Source: Actinomadura flavalba DSM 45200 | GTDB taxonomy: Bacteria; Actinomycetota; Actinomycetes; Streptosporangiales; Streptosporangiaceae | Direction of reading: 5' to 3' | Assembly: GCF_000374305.1 (NCBI RefSeq) | Contig: NZ_KB894093.1 | Location: 1,364,001-1,428,000, forward strand | Length of the DNA: 64,000 nt | Shown here: piece after piece, positions 1 through 7,769 of the stretch | Layout: each line of letters starts with the position of its first letter | How positions within the stretch are numbered: the first letter of the stretch is position 1 | Translations under genes and position numbers: made by a program | The notes under the pieces: generated by a model | The model's input: the letters and a program-made list of their open reading frames with translations, nothing else | Told to the model about the DNA's origin: nothing | Database searches by the model: none

Positions 1-280
1 GTGCGGCCGGTCCGGGGCCGCCCTGCCTGCGCGGCGGCGGTCCGCCCGCGCGCCGGGGCGGGGGTCCACCGGCGCGGCGGCGGCCGGGCGCGGTGCCCCG
101 CGAGCCGCCACCGCCCCGCTGCGCGGGACGTCCGCCACCCTGCGGAGTCCGGCCGGGCTGCGGTGAGGCACCGGGCGCGCCCGGACGGGCCGGACGACCG
201 GGACCGCCCGCGTCCGGACGACGAGGGCCCCGTCCGCGGGGGTCTCCGTTCTCCGGTCCGAAATGGCTTCCGTTACTCAC
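1..280 (-). CDS. N-terminal part of a Gly/Pro/Arg-rich protein, cut by the window edge
   Basis: An open frame starts at a GTG at 280 and leaves the window at position 1 without a stop, so about 93 N-terminal residues are visible. They are nearly all Gly, Pro, Arg and Ala (for example PPPRRAGGPPPRR) and no domain is recognisable. The start is supported by an unusual similarity: the plus-strand block ACTCACGCGACCTC covering start and ribosome binding site (275-288) is identical to the block at the start of the upstream penicillin-binding protein (3383-3396). Both proteins therefore begin GTG-AGT after GAGGTCGC. The gene lies downstream of that protein on the same strand. Inference: a tandem envelope gene, perhaps a second protein with a disordered cytoplasmic tail. 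The function cannot be named from this fragment. Confidence 0.55.
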   Translation of the reverse strand, partial: MSNGSHFGPENGDPRGRGPRRPDAGGPGRPARPGAPGASPQPGRTPQGGGRPAQRGGGGSRGTAPGRRRAGGPPPRRAGGPPPRRQGGPGPAA

Positions 281-476
281 GCGACCTCATCACCTGGGGT
301 ACGGCCGTACAGCGTCCGAGGGTACTGCCCGCCCTGCGGCGCGGGGGTCCAAGCCCGGGAGACGGGGTGACCCGGCGGCCGCGCGCGGGGATGCGGACCG
401 TCCGGTGGTGGCCGGTTCCGGGCCGCCGAATCGGCTACCCGGCCGTAGGAACGTTCCGTTTTGCTCGCTGTTACCC

Positions 477-488
477 ACTTTGACACAC
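477..488 (-). promoter_or_regulatory. 12-nt element shared with the PBP upstream region
   Basis: The plus-strand 12-mer ACTTTGACACAC at 477-488 recurs exactly at 3594-3605. Each copy lies about 200 nt upstream of a minus-strand GTG start (280 and 3388), and on the minus strand each is followed by a GGAAC sequence within about 20 nt. This suggests a common upstream regulatory sequence for the two tandem genes. The factor that would bind it is unknown. Confidence 0.35.
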
Positions 489-526
489 CTAGTCGGACAT
501 ACGGCTTTTCTTGCGTTTGCCGAGGT

Positions 527-560
527 TCCGCGTCCGGGGAGCACGTCCCCCGGACGCGGA
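527..560 (-). terminator. Hairpin downstream of the PBP gene
   Basis: A perfect 13-bp inverted repeat (527-539 with 548-560, 8-nt loop) begins just after the PBP stop codon. There is no T-tract on the minus strand, so it may work as a GC-rich actinobacterial terminator or as an RNA 3' stabiliser. The rest of 281-565 holds no gene that I can support. Confidence 0.5.
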
Positions 561-565
561 CCCGG

Positions 566-3388
566 CTAGTCGGGCGGGAACCCGTCGAACGGCAACCGGG
601 TCTCGAACTGGCCCAGGTTCGGCAGCATCTGCCCGTCCGGGCGGTTCGGTCGGTTCGGCCGGGTCCGGCACTGCCCGTTCTCCGGGTGCATCATGCACCA
701 CCAGCGCGGCGGCGGGTTGGACGGCGGCTTGTTGGGGTTGCAGTCCCCGGTCGCCACCGGCGACGGGCACGGCGGCTTGTCGCCGCGCGGCGGGTCGTCG
801 CCGTCGTCGCGGCAGCGCGGGTGCAGCTCGGCGAGACGGCCCTGGCACCACGACGGGCGGTCGTCGTCGTCGCCCTTCTCACGCTTGGGCGGCGTCCACT
901 TCTTCGCCCACGACTGCGGCTCACCGACGTTGGCCGCCGGGGGGAACTGCTCGACCGGCATGCCCCGCGTCGCCTCGCGCATGTAGGCGTTCCACATCTT
1001 GGCGGGGACCGAGCCGCCGACCACCTCGGCGCCGTTGACGATCAGCGTCTTGCGCTTGTCGTTGTACATCGTCACGGCCGTGGAGACCTGCGGCGTGTAG
1101 CCGACGAACCACGTCGCGACGTTGTTGTCCGTCGTACCGGTCTTGCCCGCGACGGGCCGGTCGGGCAGCGCCGCGCCGGGGGCGGTGCCGCCCGGCTTGA
1201 CGACGCCCTGGAGCGCGGCGGTCACGTCGGCGGTGACGCCCTGGGAGAAGGCGCCCTCGACCTTCTTCCACTTGAGGCGCTTGATCCGCTTGCCGTCCTT
1301 GTTCTTCACGTCGCGGACGACATGCGGCTGGTGGTAGGTGCCGCCGTTGGCGAACGTCGCGTATCCGGCCGCCTGCTCGATGGGACGCAGGTCGTTGATG
1401 CCGAGCGCCAGGCCGACCTGGTTGCGGTACGGCTTCACCATGTCCGGGTGGATGCCCGCCTTGACGGCGGCGTCCGCGACCGAACCGATCTTCGTCTTCA
1501 GGGCGAGCTGGACGAACCCGGTGTTGCTCGACTCCTTGGTCGCCTGGAGCAGGTCGATGCCGCCCTTGGCCGAGTGGCTGTTCGGCAGGCCCTTGGCGAT
1601 GCCCTGCCCCTTCGGCACGACGTCGCCCTCGTAGTTGAACTCGACGCCCGACCGGCCGTCCACCAGGCTCTTGAGGCTGTAGCCCTTGGTCAGCGCGGCG
1701 GCCAGCACGTACGGCTTCATCGCCGAACCGGCCTGCGCGGACCCCTGCCAGATGTTGTTGAACGTCTGGTCGAGGTAGTTGGGGCCGCCGTAGATGGCCT
1801 GGACCTCGCCGTTCTTGGTGTTCACCGACACCAGGCCGACGCGGACCCGCTTCTTGGCCAGCCGCTTGGGCGACTCACCGATGTTGCCCTCGACCGCCCG
1901 CTTGGCCGACGCCATCTTGCCGTAGTCGAAGGTCGTGTAGATCTTCAGACCCTGGTCGATGATCGACTTCTCGGTGATCTTCTGGTCGCGCTCCAGCTCC
2001 AGCAGCGCGCGCTTGATCATGTAGCCGCGCTGGCCGCCGTAGACGGCCGGGGCGTCCTTGGACACGGTCTTCGGCAGCTTCTTGCCGAACTTGTCGAAGT
2101 CCTGCTGGTTCAGGACGCCCTGGATGCGCATGCCGTCCAGCACGTAGCGGTACCGGGCCTCGGTCATCTCCCGGTAGCCCTTGTTCTCGCTGCGCGGGTC
2201 GTACTTGCCGGGCTGGTTGATGACGGCCGCGAGCAGCGCGCCCTCGTCGGCGGTCAGCTTGCTGACGTCCTTGCCGAAGAACGACTTGGACGCCGCCTGG
2301 ATGCCGTAGGAGTTGCGCCCGAAGTAGATGGTGTTGAGGTACAGCTCAAGGACCTTGTCCTTGCTGCCCAGCTCCTCTTCGAGCTTCACCGAGATGAAGA
2401 GCTCCTTGAACTTGCGCTTCATCGTCTTGTCGGTCGTCAGGTAGTAGTTCTTCGCGAGCTGCTGGGTGATCGTCGAGCCGCCCTGCACCTCGCCGCCGGT
2501 GACGTTGGCCCACACGGCGCGGCTGAGGCCCTTGGCGGAGAAGCCGCTGTCGGTGCGGAAGCTGCGGTTCTCGGCCGCGATGACCGCTTCCTGCACGTGC
2601 TTGGGCACACGGTCGAGCGGGACGATCTCACGGTTCGTACCGAGACGCCCGATCTCGCGCTTGCCGTCGGCGTAGTAGAAGATCGCGGACGTCTTGGTGG
2701 CGTCGGCGTTGGCGGTGGTCGGGACGGGCGTCTTCGCGTACGCGACCCAGACGCCCGTGATGACGGTCACGACGCCGAGGAACGCGACGCCGGCGACGAG
2801 CTTCCACGACGGCAGGAACCGGCGCCAGCCGGTCGGACGGGACTGGAGCGCGGCGAGGAGACCCGACCTGCCGCGCGGACCGTCCGGTCCACCGGGGCCT
2901 CCGGGACCACTTCCGCCCGGCCCGCCGGGCCCGCCGGGACCACCCGGGCCGCCCGGACCACCCGGGCCGCCCGGCTTGCCGGGGCCGCCGGGGAAACCCG
3001 GTCCGCCGGGGCCGTTCGGCGCCCCGGGGCCGCCCTGGCGGTGCAGCGCGGGCGGACGCATCGGTCCTCCGGGCGGGCCACCGGGCGCATTCGAACCGCC
3101 CGCGCCGGGGCCGGGACGCCCGGGACCACCGGGAGCACCCGGACCACCGGGAGCACTCGGACCGCCGGGAGCACCTGGACCACCCGGACCGCCGGGACCA
3201 CCCGGGCCGCCGGGCACGCCCGGGGGCGGGCCGACCGGAGGCGGGGCACCGTACGCACCACTCGTCCGCGCACCGCCGGGCGGCGGCGCGCCTGGTCCCG
3301 GCTCGGACGCTGCGGGACCGGGGCGGGGGCTCTGTCCGCCCGGCCGCGGCGACCCGGGTTCCGGTCGGGGCTGGCTTGGATAACTCAC
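566..3388 (-). CDS. Class A penicillin-binding protein (transglycosylase/transpeptidase) with a long Gly-Pro tail
   Basis: Bifunctional peptidoglycan synthase, about 940 residues, anchored in the membrane. Residues 1-190 form a cytoplasmic tail dominated by GGP triplets, followed by one membrane segment (about 197-217). The GT51 transglycosylase domain carries AENRSF (catalytic Glu about 273), GGSTITQQ (303-310) and the LELYLN motif. The transpeptidase domain carries SAMK (about 555-558), SSN (620-622) and KTGT (749-752), so all catalytic motifs are intact. The C-terminus is a charged and Pro-rich extracellular extension. An open frame continues upstream to 3673, but I chose the GTG at 3388 because GAGG lies 4 nt upstream and the protein then starts with the low-complexity tail usual in this family. 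A SigE-like promoter lies at 3561-3586. The hairpin at 527-560 follows the stop. Confidence 0.93.
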   Translation of the reverse strand: MSYPSQPRPEPGSPRPGGQSPRPGPAASEPGPGAPPPGGARTSGAYGAPPPVGPPPGVPGGPGGPGGPGGPGAPGGPSAPGGPGAPGGPGRPGPGAGGSNAPGGPPGGPMRPPALHRQGGPGAPNGPGGPGFPGGPGKPGGPGGPGGPGGPGGPGGPGGSGPGGPGGPDGPRGRSGLLAALQSRPTGWRRFLPSWKLVAGVAFLGVVTVITGVWVAYAKTPVPTTANADATKTSAIFYYADGKREIGRLGTNREIVPLDRVPKHVQEAVIAAENRSFRTDSGFSAKGLSRAVWANVTGGEVQGGSTITQQLAKNYYLTTDKTMKRKFKELFISVKLEEELGSKDKVLELYLNTIYFGRNSYGIQAASKSFFGKDVSKLTADEGALLAAVINQPGKYDPRSENKGYREMTEARYRYVLDGMRIQGVLNQQDFDKFGKKLPKTVSKDAPAVYGGQRGYMIKRALLELERDQKITEKSIIDQGLKIYTTFDYGKMASAKRAVEGNIGESPKRLAKKRVRVGLVSVNTKNGEVQAIYGGPNYLDQTFNNIWQGSAQAGSAMKPYVLAAALTKGYSLKSLVDGRSGVEFNYEGDVVPKGQGIAKGLPNSHSAKGGIDLLQATKESSNTGFVQLALKTKIGSVADAAVKAGIHPDMVKPYRNQVGLALGINDLRPIEQAAGYATFANGGTYHQPHVVRDVKNKDGKRIKRLKWKKVEGAFSQGVTADVTAALQGVVKPGGTAPGAALPDRPVAGKTGTTDNNVATWFVGYTPQVSTAVTMYNDKRKTLIVNGAEVVGGSVPAKMWNAYMREATRGMPVEQFPPAANVGEPQSWAKKWTPPKREKGDDDDRPSWCQGRLAELHPRCRDDGDDPPRGDKPPCPSPVATGDCNPNKPPSNPPPRWWCMMHPENGQCRTRPNRPNRPDGQMLPNLGQFETRLPFDGFPPD

Positions 3389-3560
3389 GCGACCTCGATC
3401 AACAGGGGACAACGGGTGGTGCGTCGACCGGAAGGGTACTGCGCGGGCCATTGCGGGGGAGACGGGTGTGGCGCGAGGGGAACAGCGGGTACCGGCGTGC
3501 GCACCGAGCGTCCGGTATCGCCCCGATCGTCGGTGATCGGAAGTCGGCTCCGAGACGGGA

Positions 3561-3586
3561 GACGAGCGGTACCGGCCGATGGTTCC
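3561..3586 (-). promoter_or_regulatory. ECF sigma (SigE-like) promoter candidate for the PBP gene
   Basis: On the minus strand GGAACC (3586-3581) is followed after exactly 16 nt by CGTC (3564-3561). This matches the GGAAC-N16/17-CGTC pattern of Streptomyces SigE envelope-stress promoters. The predicted start would give a leader of about 165 nt before the GTG at 3388. The shared 12-mer (3594-3605) lies 7 nt upstream of the -35 element. The rest of 3389-3718 holds no gene. Confidence 0.5.
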
Positions 3587-3718
3587 AGGCGCAACTTTGA
3601 CACACTTCGACCCGGAAGATCCCGGATTCCTGGTATTCACGAGCCCGCCGCACACCCGAGGGACGCCGGTCACACTGTGGGCGACTTGCGGTGAAGCACG
3701 ACGCTACGTATCTTTCAG

Positions 3719-3750
3719 ATGTATCGAGCCGATACATTGACTCGATACAT
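3719..3750. promoter_or_regulatory. PadR operator: perfect palindrome plus an extra half-site
   Basis: ATGTATCG-AGC-CGATACAT at 3719-3737 is a perfect 19-bp inverted repeat, and the half-site CGATACAT is repeated at 3743-3750 (13-bp periodicity between half-sites). It lies 37-68 nt upstream of the PadR start. PadR proteins typically bind ATGT/ATAC-rich dyads and repress their own genes, so autoregulation is the natural reading. Confidence 0.75.
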
Positions 3751-3786
3751 CGGAACGCGACATCGGCACTTGCGGGAGCGGGCGAC

Positions 3787-4398
3787 ATGGCAGGCAAGAA
3801 GGGTGCGGGGGTCCTCGAACTCGCCGTCCTCGGACTGCTCCACGAAGCCCCCATGCACGGGTACGAGCTGCGCAAGCGGCTCAACACGCTGCTCGGGATG
3901 TTCCGCGCCTTCTCCTACGGGTCGCTGTACCCGTGCCTCAAGCAGCTCCTCGCCAAAGGGCTGATCATGGAGGACCGTCCCGAGGAGGGGACCGCGGCGC
4001 TCGCGTTGCAGAGCCGGCGTTCCAAGATCGTCTACAAGCTCACGGCCGAGGGCAAGGAGCGTCTCCAGGAGCTCCTCACCGAGGCCGGGCCGGCGGCATG
4101 GGAGGACGAGGGGTTCGGCGTACGGTTCGCCTTCTTCTCGCACACCCGCGCCGACGTCCGGCTCCGCATCCTCGAAGGCCGGCGCAGCCGGCTGGAGGAG
4201 CGGATGGAGCGGCTGCGCGCCGCCCTGGCGCGCACCCGTGAGCGGGTCGACCAGTACACCCTTGAGCTCCAGAACCACGGGCTCGAATCCGTCGAACGCG
4301 AGGTCCGGTGGCTCAACGAGCTGATCGGGCGCGAGCGGGCGGAGCAGGAACTAGCCAGCAGAACATCGGATGACAAGCCTCGGGAGATGGACCGCTGA
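3787..4398 (+). CDS. PadR family transcriptional regulator
   Basis: A 203-residue winged-helix repressor. The N-terminal PadR domain is clear ([19 protein letters not shown], then [13 protein letters not shown], recognition helix and wing). The C-terminal half (about 110-195) is helical and coiled-coil-like, as in PadR proteins with a Vir_C4-type dimerisation domain. I chose the ATG at 3787 over an upstream in-frame start because GGGAG precedes it and the domain begins right after it. It lies 83 nt upstream of inositol-phosphate synthase on the same strand, a conserved pairing in actinobacteria, which suggests that it controls inositol supply. The palindromic operator at 3719-3750 implies autoregulation. 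The ligand is unknown. Confidence 0.9.
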   Translation: MAGKKGAGVLELAVLGLLHEAPMHGYELRKRLNTLLGMFRAFSYGSLYPCLKQLLAKGLIMEDRPEEGTAALALQSRRSKIVYKLTAEGKERLQELLTEAGPAAWEDEGFGVRFAFFSHTRADVRLRILEGRRSRLEERMERLRAALARTRERVDQYTLELQNHGLESVEREVRWLNELIGRERAEQELASRTSDDKPREMDR

Positions 4399-4481
4399 CC
4401 GCGGCCTCCCCTCGGAACGCGGACGCACCACGCGCCGCGCATGCCGAAACGGCGCAACCTAAGCAGAGAAGGAGCAACCGG

Positions 4482-5561
4482 ATGGGTTCGGTGCGCGTAG
4501 CCATCGTGGGTGTGGGGAACTGCGCCTCGTCGCTCGTCCAGGGTGTCGAGTTCTACAAGGACGCGGCCCCGGAGACCAGGGTCCCCGGCCTGATGCACGT
4601 GCAGTTCGGCGAGTACCACGTCGGTGACGTGGAGTTCGTCGCGGCCTTCGACGTGGACGCCAAGAAGGTCGGCATGGACCTCTCCGAGGCCATCCACGCG
4701 AGCGAGAACAACACGATCAAGTTCGCGGACGTCCCCCCGTCCGGCGTGATCGTGCAGCGCGGCCAGACCCTCGACGGCCTCGGTGAGTACTACCTCGACA
4801 TGGTCGAGGAGTCCGACGCCGCCCCGGTCGACGTCGTGCAGGCGCTCAAGGACGCCGAGGTCGACGTCCTCGTGTCGTACCTGCCGGTGGGCTCGGAGGA
4901 GGCCGACCGCTTCTACGCGCAGTGCGCCCTCGACGCCAAGGTCGCGTTCGTCAACGCCCTGCCGGTGTTCATCGCCTCCGACCCCGAGTGGGCCCAGAAG
5001 TTCGTCGACGCGGGCGTCCCGATCGTCGGTGACGACATCAAGTCGCAGGTGGGCGCCACCATCACCCACCGCGTCATGGCCAAGCTCTTCGAGGACCGCG
5101 GGGTCGAGCTGCTGCGCACGTACCAGCTCAACTTCGGCGGCAACATGGACTTCATGAACATGCTGGAGCGCAAGCGCCTCCAGTCCAAGAAGATCTCCAA
5201 GACGCAGTCGGTCACGTCGCAGATCCCGCACGAGATGGCCAAGGCCGACGTGCACATCGGCCCGTCCGACCACGTGCCGTGGCTCGACGACCGCAAGTGG
5301 GCCTACGTCCGCCTGGAGGGCAAGTCCTTCGGTGACACCCCGCTGAACCTGGAGTACAAGCTGGAGGTCTGGGACTCCCCCAACTCCGCCGGCGTCATCA
5401 TCGACGCGGTCCGCGCCGCCAAGATCGCCAAGGACCGCGGCATCGGCGGCCCGATCCTGTCGGCCAGCTCCTACTTCATGAAGTCCCCGCCGGAGCAGTA
5501 CAACGACGACCAGGCCCGCGAGGCCGTCGAAGCGTTCATCCGCGGCGACATCGAGCGGTAA
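4482..5561 (+). CDS. ino1: Inositol-3-phosphate synthase
   Basis: A 359-residue enzyme converting glucose-6-phosphate to 1D-myo-inositol 3-phosphate with NAD as a recycled cofactor. It provides inositol for phosphatidylinositol and for the thiol mycothiol. The Rossmann motif [16 protein letters not shown] is at residues 5-20, and the central [15 protein letters not shown] and [10 protein letters not shown] segments are typical of the short actinobacterial Ino1 type. The start ATG has GAAGGAG upstream. It follows padR after 83 nt and is closed by a strong hairpin (5596-5640), so padR-ino1 probably form one unit. Confidence 0.96.
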   Translation: MGSVRVAIVGVGNCASSLVQGVEFYKDAAPETRVPGLMHVQFGEYHVGDVEFVAAFDVDAKKVGMDLSEAIHASENNTIKFADVPPSGVIVQRGQTLDGLGEYYLDMVEESDAAPVDVVQALKDAEVDVLVSYLPVGSEEADRFYAQCALDAKVAFVNALPVFIASDPEWAQKFVDAGVPIVGDDIKSQVGATITHRVMAKLFEDRGVELLRTYQLNFGGNMDFMNMLERKRLQSKKISKTQSVTSQIPHEMAKADVHIGPSDHVPWLDDRKWAYVRLEGKSFGDTPLNLEYKLEVWDSPNSAGVIIDAVRAAKIAKDRGIGGPILSASSYFMKSPPEQYNDDQAREAVEAFIRGDIER

Positions 5562-5595
5562 CGGCTCGGCCGACCCGCCGACGCCGTGCATGGCG

Positions 5596-5640
5596 GACCC
5601 CCGGTGCCTTCCCCTCTGAACAGGCACCGGGGGTCGTCTT
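5596..5640 (+). terminator. Terminator after ino1
   Basis: A perfect 13-bp stem (5596-5608 with 5623-5635, 14-nt loop) is followed by GTCTTGTT, 35 nt after the ino1 stop. Confidence 0.8.
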
Positions 5641-5687
5641 GTTGGGGGGACAAGGACGCACGCGGAAGGTGCGCCCGTGTCCCCCGG

Positions 5688-5879
5688 TCATACCTCGTCT
5701 CCGTTGCTTCCCCGGTACAACCGCATGACCTCCGCGCGGTCGAACCGCAGATGCCCGGACGGGGTGGACCCGGCCGTCAGGAAGCCCCTGCGGGTCCAGC
5801 GCACCACCGTGTAGGGGGTGACGCCGAACAACCGCGCGACCTCTTTCGTCTTCATCATCTGCATGGGCTCGCCGTTCAC
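5688..5879 (-). CDS. Small BldC-like helix-turn-helix (MerR/excisionase-fold) protein
   Basis: A 63-residue protein consisting almost only of a winged HTH: KTKEVARLFGVTPYTVVRW, then a wing with GHLRFDRAEVMRLY. This resembles BldC and other HTH_17 proteins that bind DNA cooperatively as small dimers. The GTG start at 5879 is chosen because AAGGAG lies 8 nt upstream; the longer open frame has no such site. It follows the anti-sigma-like ATPase gene on the same strand with a 37-nt gap and belongs to the WhiJ/AbaA-type cluster. The locus is visibly lower in GC than its neighbours. Function by analogy: a developmental or local regulator. Confidence 0.8.
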   Translation of the reverse strand: MNGEPMQMMKTKEVARLFGVTPYTVVRWTRRGFLTAGSTPSGHLRFDRAEVMRLYRGSNGDEV

Positions 5880-5916
5880 GTCGCTTTCTCCTTGTCGTCG
5901 GTGGCTTCCCGCGTCG

Positions 5917-6363
5917 TCATGTGGCCGGGATCTTGAGCCCTGCCCAAACGGCCTTCCCCTTTCCGTCGCGGCGGGCGTAGGCGCCCCAGAACCCGCCGGT
6001 GATCTGATCGACGATGAACAGTCCGCGCCCCGATTCAGCGATGTGGTCCGGCTCTTGCCGGTCGGGCATGACATCGCGCGCGTCGTCCCACACCTCGATC
6101 CACACACCGCAGGCGTCATCGGGCGGGAGCCGCACGGCGCAGAGCTGAACGAAGATTCCCGGACCGGCCGCATAGCGCAGCGCGTTCGTCGCCAGTTCGC
6201 TGACGATGATCAGCACCGAGTCGATGACGTCAGACATGAGCCCCTGATCGGCGGCCCACTTCTCCGCGTCGCAACGCACATCCGCGATCTTGTGGGGATC
6301 GTTGTGCAGAAGTCTCATGATCCCCGGACCGGTTCTGTTCGGACTGGTCACCGTCCTGATCAT
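5917..6363 (-). CDS. Anti-sigma-factor-like ATP-binding protein (HATPase_c_2, AbaA/RsbW type)
   Basis: A 148-residue GHKL-fold protein. The N-box is seen in IIVSELATNALRYA, followed by VWIEVWDD and the G-box region SGRGLFIVDQI. Such proteins in actinomycetes resemble serine kinases/anti-sigma factors, but many lack a known partner. The ATG at 6363 is chosen because GGAGG stands 7 nt upstream. The gene diverges from an XRE-DUF5753 gene (start 6527) across 163 nt. ATPase + DUF5753 regulator + DUF397 is the recurring Streptomyces abaA/whiJ-type arrangement, so a regulatory role in development or antibiotic control is inferred. Confidence 0.85.
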   Translation of the reverse strand: MIRTVTSPNRTGPGIMRLLHNDPHKIADVRCDAEKWAADQGLMSDVIDSVLIIVSELATNALRYAAGPGIFVQLCAVRLPPDDACGVWIEVWDDARDVMPDRQEPDHIAESGRGLFIVDQITGGFWGAYARRDGKGKAVWAGLKIPAT

Positions 6364-6526
6364 CGCCGTACCTCCGTGCCTGACCGCTCCCGCGCTCGCT
6401 GAGTGGTGATTGGCTGTTTCGAGTCCCAAAGTGGCATGGCTGGCTGTAACGTTCACCACACAACGAGCGACGCTCACACGGGGTGTACGTCGTTAGACGC
6501 GGTTGGACGCACAGGAGGTGATCTTG

Positions 6527-7315
6527 ATGGCGCGTGAGCGCAAGCCAGGACACGTGCGGTTCGGAGCGGTCGTGCGGGACTTTCGGGAACGGTCCTCGTA
6601 TTCAGGCTCAGGGGTCGCGCTGTCGCGTACGCTCAACAGGTCGCGCGGTTGGTTGAGCGGACTCGAACTCGGTGGGTTCAAGTGCTTCTTCGAGGACGCC
6701 GTGAAGTTGGACGGGTTGCTGAACGCCAACGGTGAGATCATCAGGGCGTGGAACCGCTTCGTCTCAGAGTCGTCGTTCCCCGTTTTTTACGGCCAGTACC
6801 CCGAACTAGAGGGCACCGCCGAAAGCGTCAGCTCCTACGAATGGCGTCTGGTTCCCGGATTGTTGCAGACGGACGCCTATGCGAGCGTTATCCTCGGCGG
6901 CGACCAGCGGAAGCTTGCCAGCCGGAAGGCGCGACAGAGCATCCTCTTCCGGCCGAACCCGCCGCTTCTGCACGCTGTCATAGATGAAAGCGTGCTGAAC
7001 CGCGAGATCGGCTCACCGGCGGTGATGGAAGAGCAGTGCGGCTTCCTGCTCGACATGTCACACCGGCCCCGCGTCATTCTCCAGGTCTCCCGTTGCGGGT
7101 GGTATCCGGGCGCAAAAGTGAGCTTTGCCATCGCCACGCAAGCAGACCGTTCGGAGATGCTCTTCGAAGAAGAGCTGATCGGCGGATCAACCTACGTCGA
7201 CGAGGCCAGGATCAACCAGGCACACGGGGTCTTCGCTACACTCCACTCCGAAGCGCTGAACGTGGCGGACTCCCGTGCGTTCGTTGAAGAAAGGCGGAAG
7301 CTGTGGATTCCTTGA
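6527..7315 (+). CDS. XRE-type HTH regulator with DUF5753 (WhiJ-like)
   Basis: A 262-residue protein. Residues 1-60 form an atypical XRE HTH (FGAVVRDFRERSSYSGSGVA... RGWLSGLELGGFKCF). The remainder is DUF5753, with the hallmark YEWRLVPGLLQTDAYA and a C-terminal sensor-like domain. The start at 6527 has a near-perfect Shine-Dalgarno AGGAGGTG 6 nt upstream. The DUF397 gene overlaps its last codons. WhiJ of Streptomyces coelicolor is a repressor of development whose effect is modulated by its DUF397 partner; this gene has the same organisation. Its GC content is below the window's average, so it may have been acquired. Confidence 0.9.
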   Translation: MARERKPGHVRFGAVVRDFRERSSYSGSGVALSRTLNRSRGWLSGLELGGFKCFFEDAVKLDGLLNANGEIIRAWNRFVSESSFPVFYGQYPELEGTAESVSSYEWRLVPGLLQTDAYASVILGGDQRKLASRKARQSILFRPNPPLLHAVIDESVLNREIGSPAVMEEQCGFLLDMSHRPRVILQVSRCGWYPGAKVSFAIATQADRSEMLFEEELIGGSTYVDEARINQAHGVFATLHSEALNVADSRAFVEERRKLWIP

Positions 7316-7491
7316 ATGAACTGTCGTGGAAGAAGTCGAAGCGCAGCAGCGAAGAAGGCGACAACTGCGTCGAGGTCGCCAACGTCCCTGGCACGGTCGC
7401 GATCCGCGACACCAAGAACCGTGACGGTGGGACGCTGCTCGTCGGCCGGGCGGACTTCCGCCGGTTCGCGGACGCGCTGCGTGGCCTTTGA
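7303..7491 (+). CDS. DUF397 protein (partner of the WhiJ-like regulator)
   Basis: A 62-residue protein with the DUF397 pattern: W-x-KS-x-RS near the N-terminus, then GDNCVEVA, VAIRDTKNRDGG and a terminal F-x-x-FADALR. The GTG start at 7303 overlaps the end of the WhiJ-like gene by 13 nt, which implies translational coupling. DUF397 proteins are thought to antagonise the DNA binding of their DUF5753 neighbour. A hairpin (7543-7569) follows. Confidence 0.92.
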   Translation: MDSLNELSWKKSKRSSEEGDNCVEVANVPGTVAIRDTKNRDGGTLLVGRADFRRFADALRGL

Positions 7492-7542
7492 GGCTGCCTG
7501 ACCCGCAACAAAGCCCCAAGAACGTAGAAAGAAGCCCGGTGT

Positions 7543-7569
7543 CCCGTCCTTTCGCTCTGTAAGGACGGG
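7543..7569 (+). terminator. Hairpin after the DUF397 gene
   Basis: A perfect 9-bp stem CCCGTCCTT/AAGGACGGG with a 9-nt loop lies 51 nt after the DUF397 stop. No T-tract follows. Confidence 0.45.
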
Positions 7570-7674
7570 CAGAGGGTTCTCCGGCACGTGCGGGGCGGTG
7601 AGTCCCTGTACGGGGTCGATCGGCCTCCGGCGCGGCGACGTCGGGCCGTGCGGGGCAGCGTTCCTGCTCCGGTG

Positions 7675-7716
7675 AGCCCCCGGCGGCCTCTTCGGCCCGC
7701 CGGGGGCTTCCGCTTT
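7675..7716 (+). terminator. Intrinsic terminator upstream of the solute-binding protein gene
   Basis: A perfect 12-bp stem (7675-7686 with 7697-7708, 10-nt loop) is followed by TCCGCTTTT. It separates the WhiJ-type cluster from the downstream gene. Nothing else is evident in 7492-7769. Confidence 0.7.
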
Positions 7717-7769
7717 TCGTGATGTACCGGCTTGCGTCACTCTCCGGGCCTACTGTGGCACTGCGGGTG

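Noticed and set aside
2880..3260. Tandem GC-rich repeats considered as CRISPR or a minisatellite array
   Set aside because: Units are 9-nt codon triplets in a coding frame, without unique spacers.
2694..3383. Plus-strand frame with collagen-like GPP repeats
   Set aside because: It is the complement of the GGP-coding tail of the PBP; there is no start signal and no signal peptide, and the repeats follow from the opposite strand.
461..3694. 1077-codon open frame on the plus strand opposite the PBP gene
   Set aside because: It is the antisense shadow of a high-GC gene; it shows no domain, and the minus strand carries all PBP motifs.
4032..5627. 531-codon minus-strand frame opposite padR-ino1
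   Set aside because: Typical low-complexity antisense translation; both sense genes are complete with ribosome binding sites.
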